NCBI GenBank assembly: GCA_022496185.1
Contig: WTXG01000036.1
Location: 182,802 to 246,801, forward strand
DNA: 64,000 nt
Direction: 5' to 3'
From: Multifurca ochricompacta
Lineage: Eukaryota; Basidiomycota; Agaricomycetes; Russulales; Russulaceae
The notes beneath the pieces were generated by a model. The model did no database searches and was not told the DNA's origin. It saw nothing but the letters and a program-made list of their open reading frames with translations. Positions 34,352-44,160 of this stretch are shown in pieces. The position numbers and the translations under genes are program-made. Within the stretch, counting starts at the first letter, position 1; every line of letters starts with the position of its first letter.

Positions 34352-34651
34352 CTAGTGCACAGTTTGTGAAGAGACATGGTTGGGGATGATGGAATTGATG
34401 TGCTTTGTGGCCTGGACAGCATTGCCAACCTTTCCTGTGGTGATTTGTATCATGATAGCATGTTCAGAGGTAGCAGAGAGCTTGGAAGGATGACTAAAAT
34501 GAGGTGACTGATGGTTGGGAAGGAGGGTCCTGAGTGTCCTAGAGACTGTGGACTGGCTGAGGCTGAGTCTGGAGGCAATAGTGTGAGTGGAATGACCTTC
34601 AGAGGCCAGAGAGAGCATGTTTTCTTTCTGAGCAGAGGAGGTGGGGTGCAT
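34352..34651 (-). pseudogene. Tc1 transposase N-terminus, right arm
   Basis: This is an inverted duplicate of the left-arm frame (99 aa, identical translation): the paired-like HTH region with THTIASRLSLSQSTVSRTLR. It ends at the same TAG and lacks the catalytic domain. Confidence 0.85.
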
Positions 34652-35013
34652 TGGGAAATTATAATATTCTGGGAATGTAAACCATGGTTAAATAGCTCTA
34701 TTCCAGGTCCCATCAATATTAAGATAACTATGGTAACCATATATTAAGGATTGGTTGCTGTACATTTGGTGGAGCATCAGATTCTGATATTTCTGATACC
34801 CACTCACAAAACTGAGTCAATGAGTCCCCAATTTGAAATGGGTGTAGCTCCACAGGTTTTGATCAGAATTACATAATTATTGTTGCATTACATAACCCTT
34901 ATCTTGTACCTTTTATGGTCTACCAAGACTTTGTTTATATTTGTTTTGGCTGATGTGATATTCAACAAACAGTGCAAAAGTGCAAAACATTGACTCAGTT
35001 TTGTGAGGCACTG

Positions 35014-35151
35014 TATAGTGGGTAATCTTTCTGGCGCGATTGGCCGTTCCATCAATATTCCAGATATTCTTTTCCTGGGGTAGTGCCAGCTGTCCCAGGC
35101 CCATTGTTCGTATTAGTCGTGGATGAATGAAATTGTCTGTGGCTCCTGAAT
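35014..35151 (-). pseudogene. A3 pol, protease middle segment
   Basis: It encodes NFIHPRLIRTMGLGQLALPQ and the NIWNIDGTANRA segment that follows the protease DSGATD motif. It is separated from its two neighbours by the Tc1 fold-back on one side and the solo LTR at 35152 on the other. Confidence 0.8.
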
Positions 35152-35743
35152 TGTTACAATCCCTGCCGAGCAACCCTGTTTTCTTTACTCTCCCCAACGA
35201 CGACCCCTCTCTACCACCCACCCTACATTTCATGATCACGTCCCCATCCTGGGACCCATCACGTGCTCTCCTACCATCCCCGTGACCTCCTTTGCGCTTG
35301 TTGACTCGCTGTATGCCTATGTTGGCCCTTATCATTATCTCGTATCTCCTTATCTTTACGACCGGACACTTACTTAATACCCTATCAGAAGCCAGGCTCT
35401 ACGCCCTCCGCTTTCGTATATTTGGGCCCACCTGACCTCGTTATCCTTATCTCGTAGACGCCCGTTTACTTACGTATATAAGTCCACTGTATCTACCTTG
35501 TAGACTTCAGACTTGACTTATTGAATACATCGGTGCTTGTCTTCTGGACATCTCCTTCGCATCTCTAAACTCAGTGTCCCAGGTGCTTCTGGCACCTTTC
35601 CGTTCAACATTGTCTTAGGGACGTGCCCCTTTGACTTTGACTCGTCCCACTTGAACTCCAAGAGACCTTATTGGTTTCTTATCTGAACCAACGAATCGCA
35701 CTGTCACACAAGCTGTGTGGAATGTCCCGCACCGGGCGTAACA
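35152..35743 (+). mobile_element. family A solo LTR, TSD TGAAT
   Basis: It runs 592 bp, TGTTACAATCC to CCGGGCGTAACA, with TGAAT at 35147-35151 and 35744-35748. It interrupts the A3 protease just before its catalytic DSG and lies opposite in orientation to A3. Confidence 0.9.
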
Positions 35744-36868
35744 TGAATCCACTAGAATATCTCAGTCGGCCGTCCTCTGTGTAGTTTCAAAATGTACTGG
35801 TATTTTCAACGACTTGAATCAACTAGCATACACAGAGGTAACATGGAGTGCTCTTGCCCAGGCCGATGGGTCAGAGCCTAACAAAAATCCTTTTTCGCGA
35901 AAGCTTTTTCTACCAAAATGGCGTGTACTTCCTCACTCTCTTTCATCATATTGGCCCATATATCCTGGGCTTTTTCTTCCTTTGACCTTTTGTCCACGGT
36001 GGGTGGGTTGTTTTGAGCGGGACTGTCTGGTGTGATGGTTGCCGTAGCGGCACGTACCCCCCTCTTGGGACAGTCTCGAGACATATGTCCCAATGCTCTA
36101 CAGCGGAAGCACCATCCTTCCTTCATCAATGTCTGCCGCTCGTCTTCTGTGAGTGCTACCCTGGCTCGGGCTCGATCCGCGGACGTATCCATAGCATTTG
36201 GATCTCGCTGAGTATGATGGGTAGGTTTTACTCCGAAGGCAGCCTTCCACTGATCTCGGGTTTTTCCCTTCTTGGTATCGATTCCAAATCGTGTCTGGAA
36301 GTCCAAATAATCCTGCTGCTGTCGTCGAGCAGCATCTACCCAAGTATCCCAATCATGGGGGTGATGGAATTGTATGATATTTTTGACCAAGGGGTTGGGC
36401 AGTCCTTGTGAGAAGAGGTCCAGCGTGGCCTCTTCATCTGTGTCGTAACCGGCCCTATTGGCCAGACTTCTGAACTTGGCAACATACGAGTCTAACTCGC
36501 CTTTCTCCATTCTGAGGGACTTCAACTCCCGGGCTGCCTTCTGCTTGGCTTGCCCATCTGTGAAGGCTTCTTTAAACCTTTCGGCGATGGTCTCCCAAAG
36601 GCCCTCGCTCGTGGTACGACGCCTGCTTTCCACCTGCTCATTTAACCACTCCAATTGCTCCATGGTCCAGTCATCCACTGCGTCCCCTCGGATCAAAGAG
36701 AGGAACAGGTTGGCATGCTGGAACGGGTTGACGATTTGTGGGACATCGTGATTGAAGTTCTTGAAGGTCGTGAACTCCAACATAAACTTCTTACTCTGCA
36801 AGCGGTCTCCTGTGAATGTCTGGGGCAATACCCCTGATAGTCGTCCCGATGGGGGAGGAATGTTTGGT
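35744..36868 (-). pseudogene. A3 gag C-terminal part and protease start
   Basis: Gag frame 35878-36828: capsid-like domain (KKFMLEFTTFKNFNHDVPQI, LFLSLIRGDAVDDWTMEQLE, LWETIAERFKEAFTDGQAKQ), the helical DAARRQQQDYLDFQ region and a CCHC knuckle (CFRCRALGHMSRDC), ending KKDFC-stop. The shift heptamer (complement of 35884-35890) leads into the protease N-terminus (SAWARALHVTSVYAS). The N-terminal gag half is at 44161-44679, beyond the B2 insertion; the frame joins cleanly across it. Confidence 0.87.
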
Positions 36869-36873
36869 GGGGG

Positions 36874-37450
36874 TGTGACGTTTATCGAGGCTTCGCGTTT
36901 ATGACTTACTTCGCGTTTCGGGGTTTCGCAATGATTCTATTACCTACACTAGATAACTAAGTAACTTACTATCTGTGTCTAGGTCTTTACAAATATCGGG
37001 GACGCAGCCCCTTCCTATCCACACCAATGTCCCTCTGTACCATCTAGACTACCTCCCTATGATGTAGCTATGACATGGCCATGACGACGTCCCAATGCTG
37101 TTAGGTCTAGATAGTTATATTAGCTCACTGTCTATCTGCTGTGTACTTAAAAGGACTTACTAGAATCTGGAGACAGACCCTAAGTCTGTTCTCCTGTACC
37201 AAATACAGGTGTATAGATCCCCAACCGAAAGAGGCCCCCACTTGAGCCCCTAAGCCGCGCCTTAGGAGTCTTCATCCCAATCGTCTCGTGACGGGACCGA
37301 GCGTCCTCGTTCGATTTCGCCTTCCGCGCGCGCCCGCTGCGACTTGCAGGGCTTGAATAATCTTGTCTCGACCCTTGATATCTTGGCTACAAAGCTTGAT
37401 CCTCCTTGACACGAACTGACCCTGTACACAGCTAGCACCTGGCTGTGACA
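36874..37450 (+). mobile_element. B2 5' LTR
   Basis: TGTGACGTTT to GGCTGTGACA. TTAAAA at 37147-37152 lies 35 bp above AAGTCTGTTCT (37182-37192), the likely transcript start and self-primer. That segment is half of an imperfect palindrome with GGAGACAGAC at 37169-37178. Confidence 0.92.
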
Positions 37451-37463
37451 TTAGAACAGACTT
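37451..37463 (+). promoter_or_regulatory. B2 primer-binding site, self-priming type
   Basis: TT-AGAACAGACTT: 37453-37463 is the exact reverse complement of 37182-37192 in the 5' LTR. I noticed no tRNA 3'-end complement with CCA, which argues against tRNA priming. Confidence 0.75.
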
Positions 37464-37526
37464 ACAGACTTCACAGAAAATAGAACCACTCACCCGAAAT
37501 CGCAAGGCGACCGACGACGCGTCCCC

Positions 37527-39035
37527 TTGCACGAACCCGGAACAATCACGTCGTACTCGGCACGCAAACCCCAGACCCCTTCGACCTCCTCGGCCTCCTC
37601 GACAGACAACGAATCCCTCGACTACCAGTCACCAGAACGAAACCTACCAGAACAGTCAGCCAGACAAAGATTTGGAGACGTACCATTCGAAAACCGAAAT
37701 CGCTTTGCATTACTCGCAAACGATTCCCCTGCCGAAAGCCCCCAAACCGAAACCCCCACAGCACCTCTCCCATCCAGACCTCCACCCCCTTTTGAAGAAA
37801 TGGCTACTATCACACTTACCGAACCAGGACGAACACATAACCAACTTAGCCACCCCACGAGACAACCAAAGAACGATCCTCCCAATTTAGGAGGCCCACC
37901 AGGAGGAAGTCCAGGAGGACACTCTGGAGGGAATCCAAGCGGGCACTCGGGAGGAAACCCAGGGGGGAACCCTGGAGGGAATCCAGGAGGAGACCCTGGA
38001 GGGAATCCGGGAGGAAACCCCCAGGGAGCCCCCATCCCGATGCCACAGGGAGGACGCATGGAAGGGGCCCCTCCCTCCTACTTCGACGGCAACAGGGCCC
38101 ACGCGAAACGATGGTTCGCCTTGCTCGAACTCCACTTTGCCCTTAATGCGTTCGTGCCCCTAGTCCAGAACGAGCGCTCCAAGGTGGCCTACGCGTTAGG
38201 AATAATTCGTGGTCCAAAAGTCGATCGATGGGTTGAGGAACAAGTATATTGGCTGGCCGACATCAACGCAGGACGAATCGGAGTTGTAAACGTGTGGGAA
38301 ACATTCCGGCAAACATTCCTTGCCGCATGGACAGATGTCGCGGCAGGACAAAAGGCGCTACAGGCGCTTGAGAAATTACAAATGAAGGAGGGAAACATTG
38401 ATGACTATATCGCTGAATTCCGCGACTTAGCCATTCGGGCCGGACTACACATTGACGACACAGCTGCACGACAATACTTCTATCGCGGCTTACCAACCCA
38501 ATTGGTCGCGACAATGCTGACTCAAGATCAGCCAGAAAATTTTGAAGAAGCATCAACATCCGCCCGACGTCACCACGCAAATTGGGTTTTTATGAAAAGC
38601 TTAACGAAGAATAAAACAGCCACCTCTCCGTCACCTCGGGGAAATAAGTTCACGTTCTATCGCAAAAAGGACCCAAATGCGATGGATGTGGATGTTATCA
38701 GGAAAGCAACTACCACGGAAGAAAAGGAACAATACAGAAAGGAGGGACGGTGCTTTGAGTGTGGGCGACGGGGACACTTGGTCCGAGATTGCCCCAATAG
38801 AAAATCCCGATCGATTCCAAGTAACTCGGCCCGGACCGCCACCATCTCGGAAGCACCACCCACGACTGCGGCGGTACCCAGCGGATCTAATGGGACGTCC
38901 GCAACTTCCCCAGTATCGGCCACTCCTACCATCAGCATGTCAACACTCGCAACGGTCCTAAAGACAATGACAGATGAGCAACGCCTCGAATTACAAGATC
39001 AATTCAAAGGAAATGAGGATTTTTATATCGCCTGA
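37527..39035 (+). CDS. B2 gag (about 500 aa; first in-frame ATG at 37800)
   Basis: The frame is open from 37455 to 39035, but its first ATG is at 37800. Upstream codons (Ser/Pro/Thr-rich, then FENRNRFALLANDSP) may be translated from a non-AUG start. After 37800 comes a Gly/Pro/Asn repeat linker (GGNPGG units, 37890-38035), the gag capsid-like domain (KRWFALLELHFALNAFVPLV, VWETFRQTFLAAWTDVAAGQ, DYIAEFRDLAIRAGLH) and a CCHC knuckle (CFECGRRGHLVRDC) near 38755-38796. The end is GNEDFYIA. The shift heptamer at 39017-39023 lies inside the last codons. It is the structural protein of the virus-like particle. Confidence 0.88.
   Translation: MHEPGTITSYSARKPQTPSTSSASSTDNESLDYQSPERNLPEQSARQRFGDVPFENRNRFALLANDSPAESPQTETPTAPLPSRPPPPFEEMATITLTEPGRTHNQLSHPTRQPKNDPPNLGGPPGGSPGGHSGGNPSGHSGGNPGGNPGGNPGGDPGGNPGGNPQGAPIPMPQGGRMEGAPPSYFDGNRAHAKRWFALLELHFALNAFVPLVQNERSKVAYALGIIRGPKVDRWVEEQVYWLADINAGRIGVVNVWETFRQTFLAAWTDVAAGQKALQALEKLQMKEGNIDDYIAEFRDLAIRAGLHIDDTAARQYFYRGLPTQLVATMLTQDQPENFEEASTSARRHHANWVFMKSLTKNKTATSPSPRGNKFTFYRKKDPNAMDVDVIRKATTTEEKEQYRKEGRCFECGRRGHLVRDCPNRKSRSIPSNSARTATISEAPPTTAAVPSGSNGTSATSPVSATPTISMSTLATVLKTMTDEQRLELQDQFKGNEDFYIA
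39017..39023 (+). promoter_or_regulatory. B2 gag-pol -1 frameshift site G GAT TTT
   Basis: In gag frame it reads G GAT TTT; the stop follows at 39033-39035. The -1 frame is open from here through the pol N-terminus (DAAFIRALVSHH) into the protease. Same heptamer as in family A. Confidence 0.6.
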
Positions 39036-42000
39036 ATGACGCGGCCTTCATTCGGGCTCTAGTCTCACACCATGTATTTAGATCACCACTCAAAGCAATG
39101 AAACTATTTGTTCCCTTACATGGAGTGAATCAAGAGGCCACAATAGAAGCACTGATTGATAGCGGTGCAACCGAGAACTTTATCAGCTACCGAACAGTAA
39201 TTAAACATCGACTCCCCATAAAAAAATTAACTATCCCAAAGAAATTACAAAACGCGGACGGCTCTCCTAACGCCACAAAGAAAATAGATCAATGCGTGGA
39301 CCTCCTTATTACTACGGCAGGAGATACTCAGAAACATCGGTTCTATATAGCATCTATTGGATTAGATGACATGATCCTAGGATATCCATGGTTCGCGGCC
39401 AGCAACCCCAATATCAACTGGACCTCAGGGCAACTAACGCAATCTATTTCCTTCACCGTACCAAGAGAACACGTCCGCCGCCTTAACATCGCACAGGAAC
39501 TGGCCATCAAAGCAAAGGATAAAACGGAACGATCTTGGGATCAGATCGTGCCGCGGGAATACCATCGACATCGGAAAGTCTTCAGCGACGAAGAGGCACA
39601 ACGATTCCCAGCCTCGCGGCCTTGGGATCATAAAATCAGTTAAAATCAGATGCACCTGCTACCCTGGATTGCAAGATCTACCCGCTCGGACCAGGAGAAC
39701 AAGATGCACTAAACAGTTTCCTGGAAGAACACTTGCAGAAGGGGTACATACAAGAATCAAAGTCCCCTTATGCCTCGCCATTTTTCTTTATCAAAAAGAA
39801 GGATGGGAAACTGCGACCGGTCCAAGACTACCGAAAACTAAATGACTGGACTGTTCGGAATACGTATCCACTTCCGCTGATCCCCGAGCTAATTGATCGG
39901 GTTCGCGGAAGCACGCTCTTCACAAAGATGGACATCCGATGGGGTTATAATAATGTTCAGATAGCACCGGAAGATCGCTGGAAGGCAGCATTCAAAACAA
40001 ATCGCGGCCTCTATGAACCTAATGTCATGTTCTTTGGCTTGACGAACTCTCCCGCAACATTTCAAACAATGATGAATGCAGAATTCCGAGAAGAATTAAA
40101 CGAACACGACGCCTCAGGAAGGGCTTGGTTCACGGTCTATATGGATGACATCCTGATCCATACTGACCAGAACCTTCAGAATCACCGCGATAAAGTGCAT
40201 CGCATCCTGGACAAACTTAGCAAACTAGATCTATACCTCAAACCGGAGAAGTGTTCATTCGAACAAACGCGTATCGAATATCTCGGACTTATTCTGGAAG
40301 CTAACCAGGTACATATGGATCCAGTCAAAGTGGAGGGAGTTACTACCTGGAAAACGCCTACCACCGTCAAGGAAGTCTGTTCGTTCCTTGGATTCTGCCA
40401 GTTCTATCGTCGCTTCATTCAGGGGTTTAGTAAGATCGCAGCGCCCCTAAACGCGCTTACTAGCGCAAAGAATCCATGGCGATGGACGAGCCATGAGCAG
40501 AATGCTTTCGACATGCTGAAGCAACGAGTCACCTCGCAACCGGTCCTTGCCCAACCCGACTTTGACAAACCCTTCATTGTAGATACAGACGCATCCAGAT
40601 ATGCTCTAGGTGCCACCCTCAGCCAAAAGGATCACGAAGACCGCCTCCATCCTGTGGCCTACTTGTCGAAAACCCTAGACGCAACTCAAAGGAACTGGGA
40701 CATTTATGACGAGAACTGTTCGCCGTTATAGTCGCTCTCCAATCTTGGCATCAATATCTTTTGGGGCAAAACATAAAGTCCAAGTCCGTACGGATCACAA
40801 TAATTTGCAATACTTTAAGGAACCCCAGAAACTTAACCGACGACAGGCCCGATGGCTCCAAGAGCTTGCCGACTTTGACTTTTCGTTGGAACACGTCCCG
40901 GGAAAATTACACACTGTCGCAGATATGCTCTCGCGCCGACCCGACGCCAACCAGGGTGAAGACGACAACGACGAAGTCACTGTTTTACCCGCCGATCTAT
41001 TTATCAATGCAATTTCCGATGCAAAACTTCCATTCCCCAAGGCACTAGCCGAACGCCGCGAGATCCTTCAACGGCATCACGACCACGTACTAGCGGGACA
41101 CCCGGGGATAGATAAGACAACGCGGAAAGTCCAACAGGAATATTCAGGTACCGGCTTACGGGAATTCATACAAGATTACGTCCGAGGATGTGCTAAATGT
41201 CAAGAAAATAAGCCGAAACTCACAAAGAAGGCCCCTTCTTTCCCGCTAGATGTACCGGCTTCCGCCGGTCCGTTTCAATACGTTGCTATGGATCTCATTA
41301 CAGATCTCCCACCATCAGGCAGATATGACGCGGTGCTCACGATTGTCGATCAAGGATGCTCGAAATCCACGAAATTTATCCCCTGCTCGAAAAACATTAC
41401 TGGCGAAGGGATCGCCACACTCTATTACCGACATCTCTTCCCATTCTTTGGCGTCCCACGACGAGTTATCTCTGATCGCGATCCCCGATTCACGTCTCAT
41501 TTTCGCGCGTGCTAGCAAAAGTCCTACACATTCAACAAAACCTGTCTACGGCGTTTCATCCTCAAACAGACGGTTCGAGCGAACGGATGAATCTCTGGCT
41601 CGAACAATACCTACGTCTATGGCTTGGCGACGATCAGTACCAATGGCCCCATTACCTACCACTAGCCGAATATGTCCATAACTCTTGGCCGCACGATAAG
41701 ACTAAGTTAACCCCCCACACGTTACTCCATGGGACTACCTTTACCTGGAATGCTCAGACAATCGATACGGATGTCCCACAAGTGAATACTCGAATTCAAA
41801 ATCTCCTAGCAGCATGCACCCGAGCAGAAGAGGCACTCCAATCGCGCGCGCGCCCTCCACCCCAACCCGCCTTCTCTGTCGGCTCACAGGTTTGGTTAGA
41901 AGGTAAAAACCTCAAAACACACTTTCCCTCGACCAAACTCGCCCCACGATGATACGGCCCCTTCACGATCTTGGCCCAGATCTCCCCTGTGGCTTATCGC

Positions 42001-42321
42001 TTATCGTTACCTTCACATATGAAAATACATAACGTCTTCCACACCGACCTCCTATCGCCCTATCGCGAGACAGATGCCCATGGCCCCAACTTTTTGCGTC
42101 CCCCACCTGACCTGATTGATCAGGAAGAAGAATATGAAGTCGCCTCCATCCTAGATCACAGACTCTTTGGCCGTAACAAACGATTACAATACCTGGTCAG
42201 CTGGGTTGGCTATCCGGCAAGCGAAAATTCCTGGGTCGAAGAAACCGACTGTCACGCCCCGGATCTCCTCACACAATATCACAGCTCTCTTTCGCAGCGT
42301 CAGGGTCGACGCCGTCCTTAA
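39024..42321 (+). CDS. B2 pol: protease, RT, RNase H, integrase, chromodomain
   Basis: In order: protease (ALIDSGATENFISYRTV ~39152), RT ([43 protein letters not shown] ~40140), RNase H (FIVDTDASRYALGATLSQKD), integrase zinc finger (HHDHVLAGHPG ... CAKCQENK ~41080-41210), core Asp/Asp/Glu (AMDLITDLPP, ISDRDPRFTS, HPQTDGSSERMN) and chromodomain (EYEVASILDHRLFGRNKRLQ, VGYPASENSW), ending at 42319-42321. Single missing bases shift frame near 39643, 40705, 40775 and 41513; a TGA at 41950-41952 sits in the PRRYGPF-type motif. Everything else is intact, so the breaks may be consensus errors. Confidence 0.88.
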
Positions 42322-42439
42322 AAGGGGGGTGAATTTTCCGTTCTACCATTCCATACCCCACCTAAAATCCTTCACCCTGGCTCATACCAAACGCACAAAC
42401 CGCCCCTCCGTTCTCAAACGACCACGCAACACCCCCAGA

Positions 42440-43540
42440 ATGTCCACATCTCGCCATATTCCCACCAGTGTTACAAATCCCACCATCATTGACCAAACTA
42501 TAGCAGCAGTAAACGACGCGGCAACCAAAGCAGCCCTAAGACGACCCATGGACGCCCCAACGCTTCCCCCCACTCCGACAACCCAAACACCTCCACCGCA
42601 CCCTTCTTTCCCTATGACAGACGATCCTTCCCAAAACGTGACTAACGCAATCACACTAACCGCACAAAATCAGAATCTAGAGCTTGAGGTTCGAACTAGA
42701 GTCCTTGCTATGCTCCAGGAAGCTAGGACGCGTCTGGAAGCGATCTACAACCCCCCCGAGACTACTGACGAGGCTGCAGTGTATCGTCCAGACTCTCCAG
42801 AACTAGGTCAACTCCCTGACGAGGCCGTAGTAACACAAACAGCAGCTGAGGTTAATGTGGCAGCACGCAGAAACTATGACCCTCCTCCTCCACCTTTCCA
42901 ACGCAATCACATACACGCCCCCTACTACATCGAGCACCGCATCTCTGACTATGAGGGCCAGATCAACGTGGCCCGATGGCTGGCCTTTGAGTATCAACGC
43001 GCTGACCCACGCATCGCTTTCACTATGGGAGCAGGACAACCAATTACTTACCTTCCACTCTATGCCCGACCCCATCCACGCTTCACTCGGGGATCAAACC
43101 CAATCCTCACACGATTCCAACAGCGCCTGTTCGAGGCAGAACAGGCCTTCACACCCTTAGTTAGCTCAGCCCTAGACGACCTACAAGACCCAGGCGCGTG
43201 GGCAGAAGTTTCGCGCTATCGATATGCTACTAGACGTTTGGATCAGGCTCACTACGAACTAGCCCACTGGCGTCGCCAAGCGGACCGCGCGAATCAAGAC
43301 ATCCAGTTAGCCATACACGCCCTTTCAAGAGGAGACGTGTATCACAGATTATTTCCTTTCCTAACATATGCCTATGCTAACAATCAACGTATACGCCCAG
43401 AGGAGGCCACTCGTTACGCCCCGCATCCCGAACTACGCGCCGTCCTTCAAGCGGGCGGTATAGGCAGTACCCGCCTACCTCGTCGACGCCGTCTGCGCCA
43501 TGCTCCGTCTCGTGTCGTCGACCTCACGCGTGACGACTAG
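42440..43540 (+). CDS. B2 ORF3, Cys-free accessory protein (366 aa), unknown function
   Basis: The same frame is open from 42167, but 42440 is the likely start because pol ends at 42321 in another frame. The N-terminal ~80 residues are Thr/Pro-rich. A charged helix (LELEVRTRVLAMLQEARTRL) follows, then a Pro-rich spacer, a middle region (PYYIEHRISDYEGQINVARW, RADPRIAFTMGAGQP), a long helix, a GDVYHRLFPFLTYAYA motif, a basic cluster (LPRRRRLRH) and the terminal VVDLTRDD. I see no Cys, signal peptide or membrane helix. It lies between pol and the PPT, where family A has its zinc-knuckle ORF3. A GD-x-Y motif after a helix is common to both, so distant kinship is possible. Confidence 0.75.
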   Translation: MSTSRHIPTSVTNPTIIDQTIAAVNDAATKAALRRPMDAPTLPPTPTTQTPPPHPSFPMTDDPSQNVTNAITLTAQNQNLELEVRTRVLAMLQEARTRLEAIYNPPETTDEAAVYRPDSPELGQLPDEAVVTQTAAEVNVAARRNYDPPPPPFQRNHIHAPYYIEHRISDYEGQINVARWLAFEYQRADPRIAFTMGAGQPITYLPLYARPHPRFTRGSNPILTRFQQRLFEAEQAFTPLVSSALDDLQDPGAWAEVSRYRYATRRLDQAHYELAHWRRQADRANQDIQLAIHALSRGDVYHRLFPFLTYAYANNQRIRPEEATRYAPHPELRAVLQAGGIGSTRLPRRRRLRHAPSRVVDLTRDD

Positions 43541-43565
43541 AGGTGCTTGGGGCAAGCACAACTGT

Positions 43566-43578
43566 AGGAGGGGAGTAA
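43566..43578 (+). promoter_or_regulatory. B2 polypurine tract
   Basis: AGGAGGGGAGTAA lies directly before the 3' LTR. It is the expected plus-strand primer. The nucleotides before it (tgcttggggcaagcacaactgt) contain a short hairpin-forming palindrome. Confidence 0.75.
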
Positions 43579-44155
43579 TGTGACGTTTATCGAGGCTTCG
43601 CGTTTATGACTTACTTCGCGTTTCAGGGTTTCGCAATGATTCTATTACCTACACTAGATAACTAAGTAACTTACTATCTGTGTCTAGGTCTTTACAAATA
43701 TCGGGGACGCAGCCCCTTCCTATCCACACCAATGTCCCTCTGTACCATCTAGACTACCTCCCTATGATGTAGCTATGACATGGCCATGACGACGTCCCAA
43801 TGCTGTTAGGTCTAGATAGTTATATTAGCTCACTGTCTATCTGCTGTGTACTTAAAAGGACTTACTAGAATCTGGAGACAGACCCTAAGTCTGTTCTCCT
43901 GTACCAAATACAGGTGTATAGATCCCCAACCGAAAGAGGCCCCCACTTGAGCCCCTAAGCCGCGCCTTAGGAGTCTTCATCCCAATCGTCTCGTGACGGG
44001 ACCGAGCGTCCTCGTTCGATTTCGCCTTCCGCGCGCGCCCGCTGCGACTTGCAGGGCTTGAATAATCTTGTCTCGACCCTTGATATCTTGGCTACAAAGC
44101 TTGATCCTCCTTGACACGAACTGACCCTGTACACAGCTAGCACCTGGCTGTGACA
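43579..44155 (+). mobile_element. B2 3' LTR
   Basis: 577 bp, TGTGACGTTT to GGCTGTGACA. By eye identical to the 5' LTR except A at 43625 where the 5' LTR has G. The near identity implies a very recent insertion. Confidence 0.92.
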
Positions 44156-44160
44156 GGGGG

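Larger units (their letters stand above)
33393..35013. mobile_element. Tc1 fold-back element, palindrome with 772-bp arms, TA target
   Basis: It starts CAGTGCCTCAC and ends GTGAGGCACTG, flanked by TA at 33391-33392 and 35014-35015. The left arm 33393-34164 and right arm 34241-35013 are inverted copies differing at very few positions; the spacer is 76 bp. Each arm is the 5' half of a Tc1 element with the transposase N-terminus. Removing it and one TA restores the ITHYTD reading frame of the A3 protease. Its 5' end is shared with the partial element at 7251. Confidence 0.9.
36874..44155 (+). mobile_element. B2, full-length young family B gypsy element, TSD GGGGG
   Basis: It is 7,282 bp with 577-bp LTRs that differ by eye at one base (G at 36920, A at 43625, a CpG transition). 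GGGGG lies at 36869-36873 and 44156-44160. Order: LTR, PBS, gag, shift site, pol, ORF3, PPT, LTR. It inserted in the Pro-rich linker of A3 gag. It is the youngest large element here. The pol frame is interrupted by single-base gaps that are hard to reconcile with its youth. Confidence 0.93.

Noticed and set aside
42167..42439. Extending B2 ORF3 upstream to 42167
   Set aside because: That stretch overlaps the chromodomain end of pol in another frame and looks like its shadow; the ATG at 42440 lies after the pol stop.
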